Of a DNA stretch of 64,000 nucleotides, positions 42,969 to 50,879 are shown in pieces. The stretch spans positions 124,001 to 188,000 of the forward strand of contig NZ_FOXJ01000002.1 of the NCBI RefSeq assembly GCF_900115685.1, in the 5' to 3' direction. Position numbers and translations under genes: made by a program. Every line of letters starts with the position of its first letter. Position 1 is the stretch's first letter. Source of the stretch: Variovorax sp. 770b2. Its GTDB lineage: Bacteria > Pseudomonadota > Gammaproteobacteria > Burkholderiales > Burkholderiaceae_C. Below the pieces are notes generated by a model. The model was not told the DNA's origin, did no database searches, and was given only the letters and a program-made list of their open reading frames with translations.

Positions 42969-44237
42969 GTGAAGAAGACCTTGCGATTTGTGCTTTTCGG
43001 GCTGCTGGCCCTTGTGTTGACAGCGCTTGTAGCTATCTTTTTGATAGTGAAATTCGCGCTGGCACCTGTGGCGGGTGAGTGGAGCACGTCGGTGAAAGCC
43101 GGCCCGCTGGATTTCGAGATCGGCGTGCCCACGGCCGTGCGGCTGGCCACTTCGCCGTGGTTCGCGCCGCGCCTTGACGGCCACTCGCTCGACACCCGTT
43201 TCGGTACCGTTCGTTTCAGCTGGAAAGACGCCGCCGGCTTGCAGGAGCTGCGTTGCGAGCCCTGCAGCGTCGAGGTGCCCGCGCTCGGCACGCAGCCGAT
43301 CAAGGTCGAACGCCTGGTCGCTACGGTGCGCCGCGACGGCAACACCCTGACAGGCACTTTCGAAGCCACCCCCAGGACCGCCGAGACGGACATGCTCCAG
43401 GGCCAATGGGAAGGCCGCCTGGCGCCCAAGAACCTGCATCTGAGCGCCAAGGTCCAGGACGCGCCCATCGCCCGCTGGTACGCGGTGCTGGTGCCCACGC
43501 TGCCCGAGCTGCAGCGCGCGCGCATCGGCGGCACGCTCACACTGAGCGGCCAGCTGGTGCTGCCCGAAGCCACCTTCGCCGTGCAGCCCGTCATCAGCCA
43601 GTTCACGGTCGAGGGGCTCGGCACCGAGGCGATGCTCGGCGCGCGCACCAGCTGCGGCCCGTCCGCCAAGCTGGCCAACGACAGCTGGCTGGCGCGCGCC
43701 GTCATCGCGGCCGAAGACCAGCGCTTCTTCACGCACGCGGGCTACGACATCACCGAGATCCTCGCCTCGATCGACAACAACCAGAAGGAAGGCCAGACCA
43801 AGCGCGGCGGCAGCACGCTCACCCAGCAACTGGCCAAGCTGCTGGTGACCGGCAGCGACCGCACGGCCGAGCGCAAGCTGCGCGAAATGCTCTACGCGGT
43901 CGAGATGGAGCAGACGCTGGGCAAGGCCCGCATCCTGCAGCTCTATCTGGACAACGCGCCCTGGGGCGGCAACATATGCGGCGCCGAGGCGGCGGCGCGG
44001 CGCTACTTCAAGCGCAGCGCGCGCACGCTGGAGCCCGCGCAGGCCGTGTGGCTCGCCGCGATGCTGCACAAGCCGCAGGCCGTGCTCGAACAATGGCGGC
44101 GCGACGGACGCATCGATGCAGACCGCACCAAGTGGGTTGCAGAAAGCGTGCGCGGCATCAGCCGCAACCAGCGCGAGGTGCTGCTCAAGAGCGTGGCGGC
44201 AGCCAAATACACCGCACCGGAAGCCAACACGCCATGA
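42969..44237 (+). CDS. Membrane-anchored GT51 peptidoglycan glycosyltransferase (monofunctional)
   Basis: 422 residues from the GTG at 42969, 7 nt after GAGAG; a GTG two codons upstream is possible. TM about 5-27, an N-terminal domain of about 200 residues without a known name, then GT51 (about 225-400): catalytic Glu249 in AAEDQRFFTHAGYDI, RGGSTLTQQLAKL near 278, and YLDNAPWGGNICGAEAAARRYF. No transpeptidase domain. It would polymerise lipid II glycan chains at the membrane. The extra domain distinguishes it from MtgA. Ten bp after the EpsI-like gene, so part of the cassette. Confidence 0.86.
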   Translation: MKKTLRFVLFGLLALVLTALVAIFLIVKFALAPVAGEWSTSVKAGPLDFEIGVPTAVRLATSPWFAPRLDGHSLDTRFGTVRFSWKDAAGLQELRCEPCSVEVPALGTQPIKVERLVATVRRDGNTLTGTFEATPRTAETDMLQGQWEGRLAPKNLHLSAKVQDAPIARWYAVLVPTLPELQRARIGGTLTLSGQLVLPEATFAVQPVISQFTVEGLGTEAMLGARTSCGPSAKLANDSWLARAVIAAEDQRFFTHAGYDITEILASIDNNQKEGQTKRGGSTLTQQLAKLLVTGSDRTAERKLREMLYAVEMEQTLGKARILQLYLDNAPWGGNICGAEAAARRYFKRSARTLEPAQAVWLAAMLHKPQAVLEQWRRDGRIDADRTKWVAESVRGISRNQREVLLKSVAAAKYTAPEANTP

Positions 44238-44269
44238 GCGCAGCGCGAAGCACGGAGATATTCCATTGA
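44234..44269 (+). other. 11-codon relay mini-ORF between GT51 and GNAT genes
   Basis: ATG 44234 overlaps the GT51 stop (ATGA); the TGA at 44267-44269 overlaps the TTG start of the GNAT gene at 44266. Same overlap design as 23296-23376. Confidence 0.35.
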
Positions 44270-45045
44270 CGACAGCGCAGAACATCGCCGACATCGAAGC
44301 CATCGAACGCGCCACCGTCGCCGCGGTGTCGCCCGAGGCCTGCGAGGAGCTCGACGGCTGGCTGCTGCCTTTCGACGGCGGGACCGTCAAGCGCGCCAAG
44401 TCGGCGGTTCCGCTCCACCGCAGCGCGGTGGACGCGGCCACGCTGGACCGCATCGAGGACCGCTACGACAGCCGCCAGGTCGTGCCCGCGCTCCGGTTGG
44501 CCGATGCCGACTGCTTCGACAGCCTGCGCGCCGAACTCGAGCGCCGGCACTACGTGCAGGACAACCCCACCTGCGTGCAGATCGGAACGGCGCGGCAAAT
44601 GCTGCAACTGCGGCAGGTGGCGACCGGCGCCGGTTCGATGGCCGATGTGGACCGCGCACCCGACGACGCCTGGGCCGCGCTGTTTCTCGGCGAGGGGTTC
44701 GATCCGGTGGACGGCGCCCACCGGGTGCGCTCGCTGGCCCGCGCCAAGGGCTCGCTCTACGCGAGCGTGCGCGAGAACGGGCGCACCGTGGCCGCGGGCG
44801 CCATGGCCTTCGGGCATGGCTGGGCCAGTGTGCACGGCATGCGCACCGACAAGGCGCACCGCGGCCGGGGACTGGCGGGGCGCGTGCTGGCGGGGCTTGC
44901 GCAAGCGGCGCTGACGGCGGGCTTCGAACGCGTGTTCCTGCAGGTCGATGCGCAGAACCATCCGGCGTTGTCGCTCTACCGCCGCGCCGGTTTCACGACG
45001 CACTGGCAATACCGCTACTGGCAACGCCAGCAGTGGCCCGGATAA
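44266..45045 (+). CDS. GNAT family N-acetyltransferase
   Basis: 259 residues from a TTG at 44266. The N-terminal half (about 1-130) is a poorly defined GNAT-like region (ELDGWLLPFDGGTVKRAKSA); the C-terminal half has motif A, VHGMRTDKAHRGRGLAGRVLAGLAQAAL near 185-212, and HPALSLYRRAGFTTHWQYRYW, as in double-GNAT proteins. Substrate unknown. It follows the exosortase cassette but its link to it is uncertain. Confidence 0.85.
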   Translation: MTTAQNIADIEAIERATVAAVSPEACEELDGWLLPFDGGTVKRAKSAVPLHRSAVDAATLDRIEDRYDSRQVVPALRLADADCFDSLRAELERRHYVQDNPTCVQIGTARQMLQLRQVATGAGSMADVDRAPDDAWAALFLGEGFDPVDGAHRVRSLARAKGSLYASVRENGRTVAAGAMAFGHGWASVHGMRTDKAHRGRGLAGRVLAGLAQAALTAGFERVFLQVDAQNHPALSLYRRAGFTTHWQYRYWQRQQWPG

Positions 45046-45052
45046 GGGCTCG

Positions 45053-45150
45053 CCCCCAGGCTGCGCGCACTTCGTGTCGCTTCTCCTGCTCCCTACCGGG
45101 GGCAACACCTGAGGCCCGGCGAAGCCGGTTCCTCGGTGTTTCACGAAGGG
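45053..45150. repeat. Dispersed intergenic repeat, copy B
   Basis: 98 bp between the convergent GNAT and tetR genes. The first 31 bp equal copy A (29356-29386); the tail GGCGAAGCCGGTTCCTCGGTGTTTCACGAAGGG parallels it. Same position type (between two gene ends). Confidence 0.85.
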
Positions 45151-45155
45151 ACTCC

Positions 45156-45815
45156 TCAGGGCTTTTTTTCGAGCGTTTCGCCGGCTTCGAAGCCGAAGCG
45201 CGCGTCCCGCAGCGTCGCATCGACCAGGTCGATCGGGCTGCCGAATCCGGGCGTCACCTGGAGGATGCCGCCCAGGCGCTGGTCGATCAGCAGGATCGCC
45301 AGGCCGTGCACGTAGCCCCAGGCGGCCGTCATCCGCACCGCCTCGGTGTCGCCCAGTGACACCGGCGTTTCCCCCGAGGTTTCCGGCCTGCCGCCGATGA
45401 TGGCGGCCATCACGCGCATCGCCTCGCGGGCGGCCTCGTGCAGCGCGGGACGCCGGATGTCGATCATCTCGTTGCGGAACATCAGGCCGAACATCGCCGC
45501 GTTGTCATGGGCGAAGTGCACGTAGGCGCGTGCGATCGCATTGCGGCGCCCGCGCACGTCCGCCGTGCCGGGCGCGGCGGCGCGCATGGCCTCGGTCAGG
45601 CGCCGGAAACCGACCGCGGCCAGCTCGCTCACCAGCCCCGTCGTGTCGCCGAAATGGTGCTTGGGCGCCGTGTGCGACACCCCCGCCTCCCGGGCGATGG
45701 CCCGCAGGCCCAGGCCGGGAATGCCGTCGCGCAGCAGCACCGCCTCGGCCGCGGCGAGCAGGGCCTCGGGCAGCGAGCCGTGGTGGTAGCGCTTGGGCGG
45801 GGCTTCGGTGGTCAT
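45156..45815 (-). CDS. TetR/AcrR family transcriptional regulator
   Basis: 219 residues from the ATG at 45815. N-terminal HTH: YHHGSLPEALLAAAEAVL, then LRAIAREAGVSHTAPKHHFGD near 39-59. The C-terminal ligand domain (about 80-210) is of the WHG/TetR_C type (YVHFAHDNAAMFGLMF). Divergent from the carotenoid oxygenase, and two TTNCCACTGGAAA palindromes lie between them, so it probably represses that gene and itself. No clear Shine-Dalgarno; the leader is pyrimidine-rich. Confidence 0.87.
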   Translation of the reverse strand: MTTEAPPKRYHHGSLPEALLAAAEAVLLRDGIPGLGLRAIAREAGVSHTAPKHHFGDTTGLVSELAAVGFRRLTEAMRAAAPGTADVRGRRNAIARAYVHFAHDNAAMFGLMFRNEMIDIRRPALHEAAREAMRVMAAIIGGRPETSGETPVSLGDTEAVRMTAAWGYVHGLAILLIDQRLGGILQVTPGFGSPIDLVDATLRDARFGFEAGETLEKKP

Positions 45816-45880
45816 CGGGGGAAGGAGAAGGAGGAGGAAAAAGGAAAGGGCGAGGCGCAGCGGCAAGGAGGTCAAAAATC

Positions 45881-45939
45881 TTACCACTGGAAAAATTACT
45901 TGACTTCGCAGGCGGGCTCGTTGATATTTCCACTGGAAA
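45881..45939 (+). promoter_or_regulatory. Promoter of carotenoid oxygenase flanked by two TetR-type operators
   Basis: Operators TTACCACTGGAAA (45881-45893) and TTTCCACTGGAAA (45927-45939; perfect palindrome around C45933), centres 46 bp apart. Between them a sigma70 promoter: -35 TTGACT (45900-45905), 17 bp, -10 GATATT (45923-45928). Operator 2 overlaps the -10/start region, operator 1 abuts the -35. Confidence 0.82.
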
Positions 45940-45978
45940 GATATCCGGACGACCTCAATCGAACCCCCAGGAGCCCCG

Positions 45979-47385
45979 ATGAACGATGTCACCCTTCCCC
46001 GCAATGCCCCGCCGCCCAACATGGGACCGATCGACTTCGAGACGGAGCTCGGCCCGCTGCCCCTGCGCGGCACGCTGCCCGAGGGCCTGCGCGGCACGCT
46101 CGTGCGCAACGGCCCGAACCCGGTGGTGTCCGATCCCAAGGCGCACTGGTTCGCCGGCGACGGCATGCTGCATTCGTTCACGCTGGCCGATGGCCAGGTG
46201 CACTACCGCAACCGCTGGGTGCGCACCGAGCTCTGGCGGGCCGCCACCGAAGGGCGGGACCTGGCGAGCGGCTTCCAGAAGGCGCCCTCCAGCCACGCAC
46301 CCCAGCCGACCGACGGCACGGCCAACACCAACGTGATCGGCCATGCCGGCCACATGCTCGCGCTGGAGGAGGCGCACCTGCCGATCGAAGTCGACCTGCC
46401 CACCCTCGCCACCCTGGGCGCGACCGATTTCGACGGCGCCCTGCAGGGCAGCTTCACCGCCCATCCCAAGACCGATCCGCGCACCGGCGAGCTGCTGTTC
46501 TTCGGCTACGGCACGCCGGCGCGGCTGTCCAGCGGCATGAGCTTCGGCGTGATCTCGCCCGAGGGCCGCGTCACGCGCCTGGAGCATTTCGAGGCGCCCT
46601 ACGCCAGCATGGTCCACGACTTCATGGTGACCGAGCGCTACGTGATGTTCCCCATCATGCCGCTCACGGCCAGCATGGAGCGCGCCCAGAGCGGCCGCCC
46701 GCCCTACGCCTGGGAGCCCGAATACGGCACCCGCGTGGGCGTGATGCCGCGCCATGGCAGCACCGCCGACATCGTCTGGTGGCGCGGTGCGAGTTGCTAC
46801 ATGTTCCACGTCATGAACGCCTGGGAGGCCGACGGCCGCCTGTTCGCCGACGTGATCCAGTTCGCCACGCCGCCGCTCTTTCCGAAGCCCGACGGCTCGC
46901 CCGCGAGCGAGACCACGCCGCCGAGCTGGCTGGCGCGCTGGCAGTTCGACCTGTCGGACCCGACGCGCGAATTCACGCAGACGCGGCTGGAGGATATTTC
47001 GGGCGAATTTCCCCGCATCGACGATCGCTTCGCGGGCCTGCCGTACCGTCATGGCTGGTACGTGTGCCGGGCCGAGGCGCAGCCGGGCGAACCGCAGCGG
47101 CTCTATGCGGGCCTGCGCCACGTCGATCACGCCACGGCCGGGCACGACATGTACCTGTTCCCCGCGCCCGACGTGGTGTCCGAAGGCGTCTTCGTTCCCC
47201 GCTCGCCCGATGCCGAAGAAGGCGACGGCTGGCTGCTGGCCACCGTGTGGCGCGGCGCGACGAACACCAGCGATCTCGTCATCTTCGATGCCCGCGCGCT
47301 GGCCAAAGGCCCGGTCTGCACGGCGTCGCTGCCGCACCGCGTGCCGGTCGGTTTTCACGGCAACTGGTTTGGAGAACGCGCATGA
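45979..47385 (+). CDS. Carotenoid oxygenase family protein (RPE65/lignostilbene dioxygenase-like)
   Basis: 468 residues, ATG after AGGAG. Seven-bladed propeller non-heme iron enzyme: NGPNP near 38, HWFAGDGMLHSFTLADG near 56-72, the metal-ligand segments GHAGHMLALEE, VHDFMVTERYVMFPI near 212 and the final His region RVPVGFHGNWF near 453. Family members cleave C=C bonds of carotenoids or stilbenes with O2. Bacterial ones of this size often act on lignin-derived stilbenes; the substrate is undetermined. Controlled, by inference, by the divergent TetR. Its stop overlaps the next gene (ATGA). Confidence 0.9.
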   Translation: MNDVTLPRNAPPPNMGPIDFETELGPLPLRGTLPEGLRGTLVRNGPNPVVSDPKAHWFAGDGMLHSFTLADGQVHYRNRWVRTELWRAATEGRDLASGFQKAPSSHAPQPTDGTANTNVIGHAGHMLALEEAHLPIEVDLPTLATLGATDFDGALQGSFTAHPKTDPRTGELLFFGYGTPARLSSGMSFGVISPEGRVTRLEHFEAPYASMVHDFMVTERYVMFPIMPLTASMERAQSGRPPYAWEPEYGTRVGVMPRHGSTADIVWWRGASCYMFHVMNAWEADGRLFADVIQFATPPLFPKPDGSPASETTPPSWLARWQFDLSDPTREFTQTRLEDISGEFPRIDDRFAGLPYRHGWYVCRAEAQPGEPQRLYAGLRHVDHATAGHDMYLFPAPDVVSEGVFVPRSPDAEEGDGWLLATVWRGATNTSDLVIFDARALAKGPVCTASLPHRVPVGFHGNWFGERA

Positions 47386-47939
47386 GCATGCTGCTGGCCT
47401 TCGTGCCCTTCATCGTCTTCGCGGTGTTCGACCGCATCCTGGGCGTCGTGCCCGCGCTGTGCGCCGCTGCGCTGCTCTCGGCCGCCTTCCTGGTGCGCGA
47501 CTGGCTGAGCCCCGGGCGCACGGTCAAGGTGCTGGAGATCGGCACCGTGCTGCTGTTCGGCGGCCTCGCCGTCTTTGCCCTCGCGGCGCACACGGAGTGG
47601 TCGCTGCTGGGCGTGCGCCTGCGCGTGGACGCCGGCCTTCTTGTCGTGGTGCTGGCCTCGATGCTCATCGGCCAGCCTTTCACGCTGCAATACGCCAAGG
47701 AGCAGACGCCGCCCGAGGTATGGACGCAACCGGGCTTCAGGCGGATCAACAATGTCATCACCGCCGCGTGGGCCGTCGCCTTCGCGCTCATGGTGCTGGC
47801 GGATGTGGCCATGATCTACATGCCCGCGCTGCCCCTGTGGGTGGGCATTGCGGTGACGGTCGCGGCCATCGTCGGTGCGATCCGCTTCACCCAGTGGTAT
47901 CCGCAGCGCATGCGGGCGAAATTGCGGGCCGCCGGCTGA
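47382..47939 (+). CDS. Multi-pass membrane protein, co-transcribed with carotenoid oxygenase
   Basis: 185 residues with about six hydrophobic helices (MLLAFVPFIVFAVFDRIL, VVPALCAAALLSAAFL, VLLFGGLAVFALAA, AGLLVVVLASMLIG, ITAAWAVAFALMVLADVAMIY, LWVGIAVTVAAIVGAI). PFTLQYAKEQTPPEVW near 105-120 is the main loop. I do not recognise a named family. ATGA coupling suggests a role in handling the oxygenase substrate or product, which is unproven. Confidence 0.72.
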   Translation: MSMLLAFVPFIVFAVFDRILGVVPALCAAALLSAAFLVRDWLSPGRTVKVLEIGTVLLFGGLAVFALAAHTEWSLLGVRLRVDAGLLVVVLASMLIGQPFTLQYAKEQTPPEVWTQPGFRRINNVITAAWAVAFALMVLADVAMIYMPALPLWVGIAVTVAAIVGAIRFTQWYPQRMRAKLRAAG

Positions 47940-47998
47940 CACGGATGCGCTCGTCCCCACCGGTGGCGCGGTCGGGGGGTTAGTGACACCATGGGCCG

Positions 47999-48886
47999 AT
48001 GAAGAAGAATGCCAACCACCCCACCGAACCCGTCACCACGCCGCGAGGCCTGGACCACATCGTGGCCGGTGTCTCCACCAGCGACGGCGACGGCGTCAAA
48101 CTCACCCGCGTGCTGCAGCAGCCACTGCAGAAACGGCTCGATCCCTACCTGATGCTCGACGCCTTCGGCAGCGACAACCCGGGCGACTACATCGGCGGCT
48201 TTCCGAACCATCCGCACCGGGGCTTCGAAACCGTCACCTACATGATCGCGGGCCGCATGCGCCACCGCGACAGCGCAGGCCACGAGGGGCTCCTCGAAAA
48301 CGGCGGCGTGCAGTGGATGACGGCCGGCCGCGGCCTCGTGCACAGCGAACTGCCCGAGCAGGAAGAAGGCCTCATGGAAGGCTTTCAGCTCTGGCTCAAC
48401 CTGCCCGCCAAGGACAAGATGCGCGACCCCTGGTATCGCGACATCCAGAGCGAAGAGATCCCCGAATACACCACCACCGAAGGCGTGCACGTGCGCGTGA
48501 TCGCGGGCGCGAGCCACGGCATCGAGGGCGCGGTGCGGCGCGAGCACACCGAGCCGCTCTACCTGGACATCACGCTGCCGCCGGGCGCCGAGTTCGCGCA
48601 GCCGCTGCCCGCGGACCACAACGTGCTGGTCTACGTGTTCCGCGAGTCGCTCTGGATCGCGGGCAGCGAAGTGCCGACGCGCCGCATGGCCATCCTCGCC
48701 AACGACGCCGGCAGCGACGGCGTGGTGCTGCGTGCCGGCGCCACCAACCACAGCCCGGCGCGCGCCTTGCTGATCGCGGGCCGGCCGCTGCACGAACCCA
48801 TCGCGCAGTACGGCCCGTTCGTGATGAACACGCAGGAAGAAGTGAAGCAGGCCGTGCACGACTTCCAGAACGGCCAGCTCGGCTGA
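47999..48886 (+). CDS. Pirin family protein
   Basis: 295 residues, two cupin domains. The N-terminal iron-site motifs are FPNHPHRGFETVTYMIAGRMRHRDSAG near 61-87 (His64, His66) and MTAGRGLVHSELPEQEEG near 108-125. The C-terminal cupin starts near 185. Bacterial pirins include quercetin 2,3-dioxygenases and redox regulators; the activity here is unknown. Confidence 0.91.
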   Translation: MKKNANHPTEPVTTPRGLDHIVAGVSTSDGDGVKLTRVLQQPLQKRLDPYLMLDAFGSDNPGDYIGGFPNHPHRGFETVTYMIAGRMRHRDSAGHEGLLENGGVQWMTAGRGLVHSELPEQEEGLMEGFQLWLNLPAKDKMRDPWYRDIQSEEIPEYTTTEGVHVRVIAGASHGIEGAVRREHTEPLYLDITLPPGAEFAQPLPADHNVLVYVFRESLWIAGSEVPTRRMAILANDAGSDGVVLRAGATNHSPARALLIAGRPLHEPIAQYGPFVMNTQEEVKQAVHDFQNGQLG

Positions 48887-48979
48887 GCGAGCAACTGCGG
48901 TTGCTGTAGTCGCGGGCCTACCGAAAGTCGGCATCGCGATGCAGGCCGCACCGTGGCACGCGGCGCATAGATTGCGCTC

Positions 48980-50053
48980 ATGCCCCCCACGATCCGCAAA
49001 GGACAGGCGCCCGACACGCTGCAGCGCGCCCAGTTCCATGACCGCTTCATGCAGCCCTTCCAAGACCCGGCCTTCAAGGCCGAGACCGATTCGCTCCAGC
49101 GCATCGAACTGATCGCCTGGGAGGCCTACCAGGAAGGCCGCAAGTCGCCCGTCACGCGCAAGGCAGGGCCCGGGTATGCGGACCCCGGCTACGACCTGTC
49201 GGTCGACTGGCTGGAAGCCAAGGCGCGCCTCGATGCGGCGCAGGCCGCCTGGGGCCAGCGGGAGACGCGCTCGCGCGTGCTGCTGGTCAACGGCTCGCCG
49301 CGCAACGACGGCACCTGCCCCAGCGAGATTTCCAAGACCTGGCGCCTCACCGAACTGGCGCGTGAAGTGCTCGAAGGCGGCGGCATCGAAACCGACGTGC
49401 TCGACCTGAGCCTCCTCACGTCGGAATACGGCCGGCAGATCCACCCCTGCAAGGGCTGCGTCTCCACCGCCATGCCGTTGTGCCACTGGCCCTGCAGCTG
49501 CTACCCCAACCATTCGCTGCGCCAGACCGGCGACTGGATGAACGAGATCTACGAGCGCTGGGTCGCCGCGCATGGCGTGATCCTGCTGACGCCCACGCAC
49601 TGGTACCAGGCCGCGAGCCCGTTGAAGCTCATGATCGACCGGCTCGTCTGCGCCGACGGCGGCAACCCCGACCCTACGAGCACGCACGGCAAGAAGCCCG
49701 AGGAAGCCAAGGCGCTCGAACTGGAGGGCTGGGGCTACCCCAAGCACCTCGAGGGCCGCGTCTACGGCGTGGTGGTGCACGGCGACGTGGCCGGCACCGA
49801 GAGCCTGCGCCGCAACCTCACCGACTGGCTCGACTGGATGGGCCTGATCGATGCCGGCGCGCAGGCGCGCCTGGACCGCTACATCGGCTACTACGAGCCC
49901 TACGCCACCAGCCACGATGCGCTGGACGCCGATGCCGACGTGCAGGAAGAGGTCCGCAACGTGGCGCGTGCCGTCGCTCGCGCCGTGGGCGAATTGCGCG
50001 CCGGCAAACTGCAGGTCCCGGACCGGGGCCTGAAGCAGCCACGGCCCAAATAA
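48980..50053 (+). CDS. Flavodoxin-like NAD(P)H-dependent FMN oxidoreductase
   Basis: 357 residues. An N-terminal region of about 95 residues (IRKGQAPDTLQRAQFHDRF, EAYQEGRKSPVTRKAGPGYADPGYD) precedes a flavodoxin fold: LLVNGSPRNDGTCPSEIS binds FMN phosphate, HPCKGCVSTAMPLCHWPCSCYPNHS holds five cysteines, and ILLTPTHWYQAASPLKLMIDR is the second FMN loop. The Cys cluster and N-terminal extension are unlike small WrbA/ArsH-type enzymes. Substrate unknown. Independent unit after the pirin gene. Confidence 0.86.
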   Translation: MPPTIRKGQAPDTLQRAQFHDRFMQPFQDPAFKAETDSLQRIELIAWEAYQEGRKSPVTRKAGPGYADPGYDLSVDWLEAKARLDAAQAAWGQRETRSRVLLVNGSPRNDGTCPSEISKTWRLTELAREVLEGGGIETDVLDLSLLTSEYGRQIHPCKGCVSTAMPLCHWPCSCYPNHSLRQTGDWMNEIYERWVAAHGVILLTPTHWYQAASPLKLMIDRLVCADGGNPDPTSTHGKKPEEAKALELEGWGYPKHLEGRVYGVVVHGDVAGTESLRRNLTDWLDWMGLIDAGAQARLDRYIGYYEPYATSHDALDADADVQEEVRNVARAVARAVGELRAGKLQVPDRGLKQPRPK

Positions 50054-50211
50054 GTCACACCGCAAAGGCGCGGTCCATCGGGCGATTCGCGCGATTCATC
50101 ATTCTTTACGCAAGCTCACTCCAGGCTAACGGAGGCGATACAGAGGTCTTCCACACTTCGCTTCACCTGCTGCCCCTCGGTGGCGGGCTTCTTCGAAAGG
50201 AAGCACTTCTC

Positions 50212-50787
50212 ATGATTTCTCTTCGCCAACGCATCGTCTGGGCGAGCCTCCTGGGCTCCGCCGCCCTCGCCTCTTCGGGTGCCTTCGCTCAAGCGCCGGC
50301 CGCAACCACCACGACAGCGCCAACCGCTGCCGTGGCCCAGGCCGACACCACCGCCGCCCCCAAGGCGCAGCACAAGCGCATGGACCCGGCCCAGCGCATG
50401 GAGCGCATGAAGGAGCACCGTGCCAAGCGCATGGCCGCGCTGAAGGACAAGCTCAAGCTGACCGCCGCCCAGGAAGGCGCGTGGAGCACCTACACCACGG
50501 CCAACCAGCCGCCCGCCGGTGCCCGGCCGCAGCGCATGGACCGCGCCGAGTTCGCCAAGCTGACCACGCCCGAGCGCCTGGAACGCATGCAGACCCGCCA
50601 GGCCGAGCGCAGCGCGATGTTCGCCAAGCGTGCCGACGCCACGAAGACCTTCTATGCCGCGCTGACGCCCGAGCAGCAGAAGACCTTCGATGCTGAAACG
50701 GTGCATGCCGGTGGCCACGGCCATCGCTTCCACCGCGGCCAAGACGGCCATGGCGGCCAGCGCAACGCGGCGCCCGTCAAGAGCTGA
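50212..50787 (+). CDS. Spy/CpxP-like LTXXQ-motif periplasmic protein
   Basis: 191 residues from the ATG at 50212 (AAAGGAAG upstream). Signal peptide about 1-27 (cleavage after GAFA), Ala/Thr-rich spacer, then the helical LTXXQ region: LKLTAAQEGAWSTYTTA and FYAALTPEQQKTFDAE. Basic and Met/Arg-rich (MDPAQRMERMKEHRAKRM). The His-rich end (HAGGHGHRFHRGQDGHGG) could bind metal. Spy-like proteins act as periplasmic chaperones or metal-stress sensors. Followed by a hairpin terminator. Confidence 0.76.
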   Translation: MISLRQRIVWASLLGSAALASSGAFAQAPAATTTTAPTAAVAQADTTAAPKAQHKRMDPAQRMERMKEHRAKRMAALKDKLKLTAAQEGAWSTYTTANQPPAGARPQRMDRAEFAKLTTPERLERMQTRQAERSAMFAKRADATKTFYAALTPEQQKTFDAETVHAGGHGHRFHRGQDGHGGQRNAAPVKS

Positions 50788-50820
50788 GCAACCGGCCACC
50801 GGCGACGGTGGTCCGTGAAA

Positions 50821-50853
50821 AGAGCCCGCAGCGCACAAGGCGCTGCGGGCTCT
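50821..50853. terminator. Bidirectional hairpin terminator
   Basis: AGAGCCCGCAGCGC (50821-50834) pairs perfectly with GCGCTGCGGGCTCT (50840-50853) over 14 bp. T-rich flank is short. Between two convergent genes. Confidence 0.8.
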
Positions 50854-50879
50854 TTCGTTGTCAGGCGCGGTGCCCGTGC

